Origin: an uncultured Collinsella sp.
GTDB taxonomy: Bacteria > Actinomycetota > Coriobacteriia > Coriobacteriales > Coriobacteriaceae
Direction: 5' to 3'
Length of the DNA: 7,607 nt
NCBI GenBank assembly: GCA_902482615.1
Contig: CABTAA010000072.1
Location: 1 to 7,607 of the forward strand
The notes beneath the pieces are model-generated. The model searched no databases, was not told where the DNA came from, and saw nothing but the letters and a program-made list of their open reading frames with translations. Below, piece by piece: positions 1-5,209 of this stretch; position 1 is the first letter of the stretch, and each line of letters opens with the position of its first letter. A program made the position numbers and the translations under genes.

Positions 1-70
1 CGAGAAGCCGTTCCGCGTGGGCGAGTGCGTCGAGGGCTCCGGTAAGGTCGTGTACTCCGATGAGCGCTAA
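1..70 (+). CDS. purM: Phosphoribosylformylglycinamidine cyclo-ligase (AIR synthetase), C-terminal end only
   Basis: Only the last 22 codons are present, read in the frame starting at base 2 and ending in TAA at 68-70. The tail reads roughly FRVGECVEGSGKVVY followed by SDER. This resembles the end of PurM, where an I/VGE-(V/I)-x-EG-x-G-x-V-x-Y stretch is typical. PurM is a cytosolic enzyme that closes the imidazole ring of AIR from FGAM using ATP, in purine biosynthesis. The identification rests on this short motif and on purN following directly, a common purM-purN order. The stop codon lies 11 bases inside purN, which suggests translational coupling. The rest of the gene is to the left of the window. 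Confidence 0.8.
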   Translation, partial: EKPFRVGECVEGSGKVVYSDER

Positions 71-761
71 CGAGCAGATGGCTGCTGCCGAGAGCCTGGG
101 CTTTGTGCCCTACACCCGTCCGACCGGCACCGATACGGACGAGCCGCTCAAGATCGGTGTACTCATCAGCGGTTCGGGTACCAACCTGCAGGCGCTGATC
201 GATCTGATCGCCGCCGGCAAGCTTAATGCTTCGATTGAGCTTGTGGTGTCGAGCCGTCCTTCGGCTAAGGGCTTGCAGCGCGCCGAGCGTGCGGGCATCC
301 AGACACTCACGCTGTCCAAGGATGTCTATGCCGACCCCATCGCCGCTGACGAGATCATCGCGCACGAGCTGCTCGAGCGCGGTTGCGAGTACGTGGTGAT
401 GGCCGGTTATATGCGCATGGTGCACACGCCTCTGCTGGCGGCGTTTCCCAATCGCGTGGTCAACCTACACCCGGCGCTGCTGCCGAGCTTTACCGGTGCG
501 CATGCGATTGACGATGCCTTTGCGCGCGGCGTCAAGGTGACCGGCGTGACCGTGCACTTTGCCAACGAGATCTACGACAACGGTCCCATCATCGCCCAGC
601 GCGCGCTGGCTGTCGAGGAGGGCTGGGATGTCGACACGCTCGAGGAGCACATCCACGCGATTGAGCACGTGCTGTATCCCGAGGTCGTGCAGATGCTCGC
701 CGACGGTCGCGTCCACGTGCTGGAGAACGGCAAGGTGGCAATTGACGCGCCTCGCGGCTAG
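60..761 (+). CDS. purN: Phosphoribosylglycinamide formyltransferase (GAR transformylase)
   Basis: PurN transfers a formyl group from 10-formyltetrahydrofolate to GAR, giving FGAR, in cytosolic purine biosynthesis. The fold begins at residue 31 with KIGVLISGSGTNLQ, the phosphate-binding loop of the family. The catalytic trio is visible: Asn135 and His137 in VNLHPALLP, and Asp173 in IYDNGP, matching Asn106, His108 and Asp144 of the E. coli enzyme. The product is 233 residues, against about 210 for E. coli. The excess is mainly a 30-residue N-terminal extension ahead of the first strand. The ATG at 60 overlaps the end of purM by 11 bases and has only a weak Shine-Dalgarno-like GGTAAGG at 41-47. 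An ATG at 78 is an alternative start. Function is secure; the exact start is not. Confidence 0.95.
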   Translation: MSANEQMAAAESLGFVPYTRPTGTDTDEPLKIGVLISGSGTNLQALIDLIAAGKLNASIELVVSSRPSAKGLQRAERAGIQTLTLSKDVYADPIAADEIIAHELLERGCEYVVMAGYMRMVHTPLLAAFPNRVVNLHPALLPSFTGAHAIDDAFARGVKVTGVTVHFANEIYDNGPIIAQRALAVEEGWDVDTLEEHIHAIEHVLYPEVVQMLADGRVHVLENGKVAIDAPRG

Positions 762-792
762 CGGCGCACAGTACAATTTAGCCGAGTAGTCA

Positions 793-836
793 GGGTGGTC
801 ATTGGCGCCAAGGCGCGCGTGGCCATCCTTTGTTTT
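793..836 (+). terminator. Probable intrinsic terminator of the purine operon
   Basis: GGGTGGTC (793-800) pairs with GGCCATCC (821-828), allowing two G-U pairs. An inner stem forms between GCGCC (805-809) and GGCGC (812-816). The stem is followed by TTTGTTTT at 829-836. It lies 31 bases after the purN stop, a normal place for rho-independent termination. Confidence 0.6.
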
Positions 837-839
837 GGG

Positions 840-895
840 TAGTCACCTGCGACGTTCTTTAACGACTAGTCATTCAAGAACGTCGCAGGTGACTA
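840..895. repeat. Perfect 20-bp inverted repeat with 16-base loop
   Basis: The arms at 840-859 (TAGTCACCTGCGACGTTCTT) and 876-895 are exact reverse complements. The loop (860-875) contains a small palindrome, GACTAGTC (864-871). No T-run follows, so it does not look like a terminator. It ends 18 bases before the EIIA start codon, so it may lie in that gene's 5' leader or be an intergenic repetitive element. The segment TGCGACGTTCTTT (848-860) matches 11 of 13 bases of GGGGACGTTCTTT, the reverse complement of 1454-1466. This hints at kinship with the GGGGAC repeats elsewhere in the window. Confidence 0.85.
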
Positions 896-913
896 GATGA
901 GAGAGGTGAGCGC

Positions 914-1378
914 ATGGCGGATAACGAAGCGCTGTTTACGCCTGAGCTGGTGTTTTTTGATTGGGAGTGTGCAACGCCGGATGAGGTGTTTGTGCGGCTC
1001 GAGGGCGAGCTTGCCCCGCGCGGCTACATTGCCGACGGTTGGCTCGACGCCGTTCTCACGCGCGAGGATGCCTATCCCACGGGCCTTGCCATGCCGGCGG
1101 CAAACATTGCCATTCCGCATACCGATCCGGGGTTTGTGGCCAAGCCCTATATCGCGGTGGTGAAGCCCGCCGCGCCCGTGACATTTAACGCTATGGCTGG
1201 CATGGGCGCTCCGGTGCCGGCGCAGATCGTCATCAATTTGGGTATTGCCGAGCCGGGCGGCCAGGTCGAGGCCCTGCAGGCGCTCATGAACATCTTTATG
1301 GACGCCGATGCCGCAGCCGACGTGCTCGGCCAGACCACGCCCCAGGGCATGGTCGACGCCATCCGCCGCCACTTCTAA
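914..1378 (+). CDS. PTS sugar transporter subunit IIA, galactitol (GatA)-like
   Basis: This is a 154-residue cytosolic phosphocarrier of the fructose/mannitol EIIA superfamily (PTS_EIIA_2). Such proteins accept phosphate from HPr on a histidine and pass it to a EIIB partner for sugar uptake. The best visible match is to galactitol EIIA: a YPTGL segment at 54-58 and then NIAIPHTDP at 64-72. His69 is the expected phosphorylated residue, corresponding to the IAIPH histidine of E. coli GatA. Length is near the family norm of about 150. GAGGTGA at 903-909 is a good ribosome binding site, which supports the ATG at 914. No EIIB, EIIC or sugar-metabolism gene is next to it, so it looks like an orphan. 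It could serve a transporter elsewhere or have a regulatory role. The substrate cannot be fixed from sequence alone. Confidence 0.9.
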   Translation: MADNEALFTPELVFFDWECATPDEVFVRLEGELAPRGYIADGWLDAVLTREDAYPTGLAMPAANIAIPHTDPGFVAKPYIAVVKPAAPVTFNAMAGMGAPVPAQIVINLGIAEPGGQVEALQALMNIFMDADAAADVLGQTTPQGMVDAIRRHF

Positions 1379-1389
1379 GGTGGGGCTGA

Positions 1390-1481
1390 GCCGGCACTTG
1401 GGGACGTTCCTTTTCTGCCGGCACTTGGGGACTGTCCCTAACTGCCGGCACATAAAGAACGTCCCCAACTGCCAAGTGCCG
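1390..1481. repeat. Composite nested GGGGAC hairpin repeat
   Basis: The outer arms are CGGCACTT (1392-1399) with AAGTGCCG (1474-1481), and GGGGACGTTCCTTT (1400-1413) with AAAGAACGTCCCC (1454-1466; one base shorter). Nested inside is a near-perfect hairpin at 1416-1450. It is capped by TGCCGGCA at each end and centred on GGGACTGTCCC (1428-1438). The 16-base string GCCGGCACTTGGGGAC occurs directly repeated at 1390-1405 and 1417-1432. The element starts 11 bases after the EIIA stop and lacks a clear T-run, so it looks like a repetitive extragenic element rather than a simple terminator. Confidence 0.8.
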
Positions 1482-1484
1482 CAT

Positions 1485-1535
1485 CTGTCCCCTTTGCACC
1501 AAAATGGTGCAGATTAACCTGTCCCCAATGCACCA
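1485..1535. repeat. Second GTCCCC repeat unit with competing hairpins
   Basis: CTGTCCCCTTTGCACC (1485-1500) is directly repeated as CTGTCCCCAATGCACC (1519-1534), with two differences. Between them, GGTGCA (1506-1511) can pair with TGCACC at 1495-1500 (loop AAAAT). TGGTGCA (1505-1511) can instead pair with TGCACCA at 1529-1535, so two mutually exclusive stems exist. It abuts the composite element at 1390-1481 and probably belongs to the same repeat family. Confidence 0.7.
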
Positions 1536-1558
1536 AGCGTGCCGCGGGGGCTGCGTTG

Positions 1559-1567
1559 TGACACAAT
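1559..1567 (+). promoter_or_regulatory. Candidate extended -10 promoter for the foldase gene
   Basis: TGACACAAT reads as an extended -10 (TG, one base, CACAAT) placed 35 bases before the foldase ATG. No convincing -35 hexamer is seen 16-18 bases upstream. It lies just after the repeat cluster and shares ACAAT with the TACAAT ahead of the ABC operon. The call is weak and rests on position and motif only. Confidence 0.3.
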
Positions 1568-1590
1568 GGCGTTTGTTCGATTCGTTATGC

Positions 1591-1596
1591 GAAAGG
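1591..1596 (+). promoter_or_regulatory. Ribosome binding site fixing the foldase start
   Basis: GAAAGG lies 6 bases before the ATG at 1603. It decides against an in-frame ATG at 1504, which falls inside a repeat hairpin and would add 33 residues of translated repeat. Confidence 0.7.
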
Positions 1597-1602
1597 CCAA
1601 CT

Positions 1603-2823
1603 ATGGCAAATAAGAAAAAGAACTCCGAGGCCGCGCCGACGCCTGAGCAGCAGGCCCGCGCCGCCTCCAGCTCTCGCAAGAAGCAGCGCAAGACCCGCGT
1701 GTCTAAGACCGTCAAGATCGTTCTGGTGGTCATCGGCGTGCTGGCGATGCTGCTTTCCGTCTCGGCCATGGCGTGCTCCGGCCTGATGTCGCAGGCTGAG
1801 GACACCTCGGGCTACAAGCTGACCGGCGGTGTTGCTGCTACTATCAACGGCACCAACCTCACCGAGGACACCGTGACCAAGCAGATCATGAGCATGCGCA
1901 CGTCCTACGGCTACACCAAGGACAAGGACTGGGCGCAGTATCTGGTCGACAACGACCTGACGCCCAAGAAGTACCGCAAGCAACTCATCGACTCCTACAC
2001 GCAGCAGATTCTGCTTCAACAGGCACAGAAGGAGAACGGCGTGACGGTGTCGGATGAGGAGGTCGAGAAGGCTTGGAAGGACGCGTGCAAGAGCGCGGGC
2101 GGTGCCAAGGCCTTTATGAAGACCCTCAAGACCTATGGCTATACCGAGGACACCTACAAGGATTCGCTCAAGGAGAGTCTGGCGCAGCAGAAACTCAAGG
2201 ATGCCGTGGCGCCCACAAGCAAGCCCAAGGACAGCGAGATTGTCGATTACATCAACGAGAACCTGTCCAACTACAATGACGCCCGTCGCTCGTCGAATAT
2301 TCTGATCAAGGTCGATTCCGACGCTTCCGACGAGGACAAGGCCGCCGCCAAGGCCAAAGCGCAGGAGTGCTTGGACAAGATCAACTCCGGTGAGCTGAGC
2401 TTTGAGGACGCCGTTGAGCAGTACTCCGAGGACACCGGTTCCAAGGAGAAGAAGGGCGATGTGGGCTGGGATAAGCTCACCACTTTCGTCGACAGCTACC
2501 AGACGGCGCTCGAGGGGCTCAACAAGGGCGACGTGAGCGAAGTCGTCGAGTCGACCTATGGTTACCACATCATCAAGTGCACCGACTACTTCCATGTCGA
2601 TAATCAGGTCGATGACATCAACCAGGTGCCCAAGGCCATCAAGAAGTACGTCTCCAACGTGGTGAAGACGCAGGCGGCAAGCACTGCGTACAGCGAGTGG
2701 CTGGAGCAGTACAAGAAGGACGCCGACATCACCGTTAACCCCATGCCCAAGGACGTGCCGTACAACGTCAGCCTGAAGGGCGTCACCAAGAGTTCGACCG
2801 ACGATTCGTCGACGACTAAGTAA
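1603..2823 (+). CDS. Membrane-anchored parvulin-like foldase (SurA_N plus PPIC domains)
   Basis: The product has 406 residues. A lysine-rich, Ala/Ser-rich cytoplasmic head (1-37) precedes one hydrophobic segment (about 38-58), then a SurA-N/PrsA-like helical chaperone region (about 72-220). A rotamase (PPIC) domain spans about 228-330, and the tail is Ser/Thr-rich. Proteins of this kind sit outside the membrane and help exported proteins fold. PPIC landmarks include the YSEDTGS segment (274-280), GDVGW (285-289) and YGYHIIK (319-325). The motif usually written ASHIL is SSNIL here (230-234), so the first active-site histidine is an asparagine (Asn232), which may weaken isomerase activity. A cysteine at 58 follows the hydrophobic segment, but the residues before it (SAMA) are not a standard lipobox. 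A signal anchor is therefore likelier than a lipoprotein. yqeY follows 54 bases downstream. Confidence 0.85.
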   Translation: MANKKKNSEAAPTPEQQARAASSSRKKQRKTRVSKTVKIVLVVIGVLAMLLSVSAMACSGLMSQAEDTSGYKLTGGVAATINGTNLTEDTVTKQIMSMRTSYGYTKDKDWAQYLVDNDLTPKKYRKQLIDSYTQQILLQQAQKENGVTVSDEEVEKAWKDACKSAGGAKAFMKTLKTYGYTEDTYKDSLKESLAQQKLKDAVAPTSKPKDSEIVDYINENLSNYNDARRSSNILIKVDSDASDEDKAAAKAKAQECLDKINSGELSFEDAVEQYSEDTGSKEKKGDVGWDKLTTFVDSYQTALEGLNKGDVSEVVESTYGYHIIKCTDYFHVDNQVDDINQVPKAIKKYVSNVVKTQAASTAYSEWLEQYKKDADITVNPMPKDVPYNVSLKGVTKSSTDDSSTTK

Positions 2824-2828
2824 TCATG

Positions 2829-2854
2829 GGGCGGTGCCCGCGTGAGTACCGCCC
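2829..2854 (+). other. Intercistronic hairpin without T-run
   Basis: GGGCGGT (2829-2835) and ACCGCCC (2848-2854) are perfect 7-bp arms around a 12-base loop, just after the foldase stop. No T-run follows, so full termination is doubtful. It may slow transcription or protect RNA between the foldase and yqeY genes. Confidence 0.45.
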
Positions 2855-2862
2855 ACGCTATT

Positions 2863-2869
2863 GAGGAGG
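2863..2869 (+). promoter_or_regulatory. Strong ribosome binding site fixing the YqeY start
   Basis: GAGGAGG sits 8 bases before the ATG at 2878 but only 2 bases before the ATG at 2872, and downstream of an in-frame GTG at 2842. Spacing favours 2878. Confidence 0.8.
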
Positions 2870-2877
2870 ATATGCAG

Positions 2878-3321
2878 ATGACCAACGAAGAGCTGCAGAA
2901 GGAAATGATTGCGGCCATGAAGGCCAAGGACAAGGTTCGCCTGTCTATCATTCGCCAGGTTAAGGCCGAGGTGAAGAATATCGAGGTCAACGAGCGTCGC
3001 GATGTGACCGAGGAAGACGTCAACAACATGATCAAGCGTCTGATTAAGCAGACGAGTGAGACGCTGGAGATGTCCATTAAGGCCGGTACCGACCAGGAGC
3101 GTACCGACAACCTGACCGAGCAGGTCAAGATTCTGGAGAGCCTACTGCCCGCGCAGGTTTCGGGTGAGGAACTCGAGGCCCTGATCGAGCAGGTCATCGC
3201 CGAGCTGGGCGCAACCTCTAAGAAGCAGATGGGCCAGGTCATGGGCGCTCTGGGTAAGGCCACTGGCGGCAACTTCGATAAGCCGGCAGCAGCAAAGATC
3301 GTCGGCGCCAAACTCGCGTAG
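2878..3321 (+). CDS. yqeY: GatB/YqeY domain-containing protein
   Basis: A soluble 147-residue protein, the usual length of stand-alone YqeY proteins. The family shares its fold with the C-terminal, tRNA-contacting part of the GatB amidotransferase subunit, but its role in the cell is not settled. Visible hallmarks are the N-terminal helix with KAKDKVRLSIIRQVKAEV (15-32) and the ESLLPAQVSGEEL segment (87-99), equivalent to the family's YLP-x-Q-(L/M)-(S/T) motif. The C-terminal KKQMGQVMGAL (115-125) with GGNFDKPAAAKIV (130-142) corresponds to the family's MG-x-VM and D-(x)n-IV signature. The start at 2878 is set by the GAGGAGG site. A strong terminator follows at 3351-3382. The gene may be cotranscribed with the foldase, since only 54 bases separate them. 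Confidence 0.93.
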   Translation: MTNEELQKEMIAAMKAKDKVRLSIIRQVKAEVKNIEVNERRDVTEEDVNNMIKRLIKQTSETLEMSIKAGTDQERTDNLTEQVKILESLLPAQVSGEELEALIEQVIAELGATSKKQMGQVMGALGKATGGNFDKPAAAKIVGAKLA

Positions 3322-3350
3322 GGGCCGAGCGGTACATAGTTGATGTTGAG

Positions 3351-3382
3351 GGGGCGTGGCCGTCATGGTCGCGCCCCTTTTT
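3351..3382 (+). terminator. Intrinsic terminator after yqeY
   Basis: An 11-bp stem, GGGGCGTGGCC (3351-3361) with GGTCGCGCCCC (3367-3377), allows two G-U pairs, has a 5-base loop and is followed by TTTTT (3378-3382). This is a textbook rho-independent terminator, 29 bases after the yqeY stop. Confidence 0.88.
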
Positions 3383-3393
3383 GCTGGGCTGAG

Positions 3394-3464
3394 CACTCAT
3401 TGGGGACAGACTTAAATGAGTGCCCAATGAGCAGGTACTCATTTAAGTCTGTCCCCAATGAGTG
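3394..3464. repeat. Perfect 28-bp inverted repeat with GGGGACAG core
   Basis: The arms at 3394-3421 and 3437-3464 are exact reverse complements over 28 bases, around a 15-base loop (3422-3436). The left arm carries GGGGACAGACTTAAATGAGT (3402-3421). The loop holds CCCAATGAG, which also occurs in the right arm at 3454-3462, giving a third partial copy. It lies 11 bases after the yqeY terminator, has no T-run of its own, and ends 105 bases before the ABC operon. Length and perfection exceed those of a normal terminator and suggest a recently made or maintained repetitive element. Confidence 0.9.
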
Positions 3465-3527
3465 GATGGAAGGTTGCGGGTTCTTTACGGGAATGTAGTG
3501 TGGGCTGCGGAAACGTGGTTCTTTCTG

Positions 3528-3533
3528 TACAAT
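3528..3533 (+). promoter_or_regulatory. Candidate -10 element of the amino-acid ABC operon
   Basis: TACAAT, preceded directly by TG, lies 35 bases before the ATPase ATG and is a close match to a sigma-70-type -10. A recognisable -35 is not seen at 16-18 bases upstream. An 8-base direct repeat, GGTTCTTT, at 3479-3486 and 3517-3524 flanks the expected -35 zone and could be a regulator site. That reading is speculative. Confidence 0.45.
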
Positions 3534-3568
3534 AGTTCAACTCGTGTAAACGCAGGGAAGGGACATTC

Positions 3569-4300
3569 ATGGCAGACATGATCGAGATCAAGCATCTCAA
3601 CAAGTACTTTGGCGACCTGCATGTGCTCAAAGATATCAATCTCACCGTCAAGCGCGGCGAGAAGCTCGTAATGATCGGGCCTTCCGGCTCGGGTAAGTCG
3701 ACGCTCATCCGTTGCGTCGATTATCTGGAGGAGCCCACGTCGGGCGAGGTCGTCATCGACGGCACGCCGCTCACCAAAAAGAATCACCTGGAGATGGCTC
3801 GCAAGTACAGTTCCATGGTGTTTCAGCAGTTCAACCTGTATCCCAACATGACGGTGCTGGGCAACCTGACGCTCGCGCCCATCAAACTGCAAAAGAAGAG
3901 CAAGGAGGAGGCGACCGAGATCGCCATCGCCGCGCTCAAGCGCGTTGGCATGGCGCATAAGGCCGGCGAGTATCCGCAGAACCTCTCGGGTGGTCAGCAG
4001 CAGCGCATCGCCATCGCCCGTGCCCTGTGCACCAAGCAGCCCATCATCCTGTTTGACGAGCCGACCTCGGCGCTCGACCCCGAGATGGTCCAGGAAGTCC
4101 TGGACGTTATGATTGAGCTCGCGCAGGAGGACATCACCATGATCTGCGTGACGCATGAGATGGGCTTTGCGCGCCAGGTGGCCGACCGCGTCATCTTTAT
4201 GGAGGACGGCCGCATCCTGGAGGAGGGCACGCCCGAGCACTTCTTCGATAACCCCGAGAACCCGCGCTGCCGCGAGTTCCTGTCCAAGATTCTGCACTAG
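3569..4300 (+). CDS. Polar amino-acid ABC transporter ATP-binding protein (GluA/GlnQ type)
   Basis: This 243-residue cytosolic ATPase powers the importer encoded by the next three genes. All ABC motifs are intact: Walker A GPSGSGKST (37-45), Q-loop Gln86 in VFQQFNLYP, signature LSGGQQQR (139-146), Walker B IILFDEPT (159-166) with catalytic Glu164, D-loop SALD (167-170) and switch His196. The overall pattern, including FNLYPNMTVLGN and HEMGFARQVADRVIFM, is typical of the polar amino-acid uptake (PAAT) family, and length is normal for it. GGGAAGGGA at 3555-3563 is a good ribosome binding site for the ATG at 3569. It is the first gene of the operon, and the binding protein begins within 8 bases of its stop. 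The gene order ATPase, binding protein, permease, permease is the same as gluABCD in Corynebacterium. Confidence 0.97.
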   Translation: MADMIEIKHLNKYFGDLHVLKDINLTVKRGEKLVMIGPSGSGKSTLIRCVDYLEEPTSGEVVIDGTPLTKKNHLEMARKYSSMVFQQFNLYPNMTVLGNLTLAPIKLQKKSKEEATEIAIAALKRVGMAHKAGEYPQNLSGGQQQRIAIARALCTKQPIILFDEPTSALDPEMVQEVLDVMIELAQEDITMICVTHEMGFARQVADRVIFMEDGRILEEGTPEHFFDNPENPRCREFLSKILH

Positions 4301-4308
4301 GCGCGGTG

Positions 4309-5184
4309 ATGGACATGACGGATATGACGAGGGCGGCCGTGTCGCGCCGTCACTTTTTGCAGCTGGCGGGCGCCGGCATGCTTGCGCTGACGGGGACCGC
4401 GCTTACCGGTTGCGGCAACTCCACCAGCGGCGAGGACTCCGACAAGGGGTCCAAGCTTGCGGCCATCAAATCGCGTGGCCATCTGAATGCCGGCGTTAAG
4501 AAGGATGTTCCCGGCTACGGCTATTACGACACCGCCAAGGGCCGCTTTGAGGGCATGGAAGTCGATTTGTGCTATCAGATCGCCGCTGCTGTCTTTGACG
4601 TGAGCTACAAGGAGGCCCGCGCCCAGGAGCTTGTCGAGTTTACCGACGTAACGCCCAAGACACGCGGCCCGCTGATCGATAACGGCCAACTCGACGTGGT
4701 CGCGGCGACCTACACCATCACCGACGAGCGCAAGAAGAGCTGGGATTTCTCGACGCCGTACCGCACCGACTACGTGGGACTCATGGTCAAGAAGCGTTCG
4801 GGCTTTACCTCGATTGAGGATCTGGATGGCAAGGTCATTGGCGTGAGCCAGGGTGCCACCACACAGGGCCTCATCGAGCAGATGATCAAGGACAACGGCT
4901 TTAGCTGCAAGCCCGAGTTTAGGGCCTTTAGCGGCTACCCCATCATCAAGAGCTCGCTCGACGCCGGCAATATCGACGTCTTCGCCATGGACCGCTCCAC
5001 GCTGGCCGGTTACATGAACGAGACCGTTGAGCTGCTGCAGCCCGAGGTCAAGTTTGGCGAGCAGGGCTACGGCGTGGCGACCAAGAAGGGCTGCGACCTT
5101 TCGGCCGTGGTCGATCAGGTGATTTGCGATCGCCTGGCCGATGGCTGGCTCGACCAAGAGGTCAAGACCTGGGGTCTTGTATAG
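4309..5184 (+). CDS. Amino-acid ABC transporter substrate-binding lipoprotein (Tat-type signal, SBP_bac_3)
   Basis: A 291-residue extracytoplasmic binding protein that delivers substrate to the permeases. The N-terminus has a twin-arginine motif SRRHFLQ (12-18), a hydrophobic stretch and a lipobox LTGC (Cys35). It is thus probably exported folded by Tat and lipid-anchored. The mature part is a family 3 solute-binding domain (about 48-290). Landmarks are FEGMEVDL (80-87), TPKTR (115-119), TITDERKK (136-143) and AMDRSTLAGY (226-235). By analogy with GlnH, Arg141 should bind the ligand's carboxylate and Asp228 its amino group. Arg119 matches an arginine found in acidic amino-acid binders, favouring glutamate or aspartate, but this is inferred without an alignment. 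The start is uncertain: GTG 4306, ATG 4309, 4315 and 4324 are all in frame and none has a strong ribosome site. Translation may be coupled to the ATPase gene. Confidence 0.94.
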   Translation: MDMTDMTRAAVSRRHFLQLAGAGMLALTGTALTGCGNSTSGEDSDKGSKLAAIKSRGHLNAGVKKDVPGYGYYDTAKGRFEGMEVDLCYQIAAAVFDVSYKEARAQELVEFTDVTPKTRGPLIDNGQLDVVAATYTITDERKKSWDFSTPYRTDYVGLMVKKRSGFTSIEDLDGKVIGVSQGATTQGLIEQMIKDNGFSCKPEFRAFSGYPIIKSSLDAGNIDVFAMDRSTLAGYMNETVELLQPEVKFGEQGYGVATKKGCDLSAVVDQVICDRLADGWLDQEVKTWGLV

Positions 5185-5195
5185 GCGCATCGTCC

Positions 5196-5204
5196 AAGGA
5201 AGGA
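5196..5204 (+). promoter_or_regulatory. Ribosome binding site fixing the first permease start
   Basis: AAGGAAGGA lies 5 bases before the ATG at 5210. It rules out an upstream in-frame start at 5141, which would overlap the binding-protein gene by 44 bases and add 23 charged residues. Confidence 0.8.
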
Positions 5205-5209
5205 ATCAA

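Noticed and set aside
772..777. TACAAT after purN as a promoter for EIIA
   Set aside because: A transcript from it would start about 10 bases before the probable terminator at 793-836, and no -35 is visible.
1390..1535. Possible CRISPR array because of short repeated strings
   Set aside because: The repeats are inverted and nested, irregularly spaced, differ in sequence and have no cas genes nearby.
1504..1602. Longer foldase reading frame starting at ATG 1504
   Set aside because: This start lies inside a repeat hairpin, and the extra 33 residues are translated repeat and leader. The ATG at 1603 has a proper ribosome site and gives a typical Lys-rich head before the membrane segment.
1585..2595. 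A 336-codon open frame on the minus strand opposite the foldase
   Set aside because: It is a low-complexity Leu/Val-rich translation mirroring the foldase codons, with no domain or ribosome site of note.
3465..3568. Riboswitch or T-box leader for the amino-acid transporter
   Set aside because: Only about 100 bases are available, the candidate promoter leaves about 30 bases of leader, and no conserved riboswitch or T-box sequence is recognisable.
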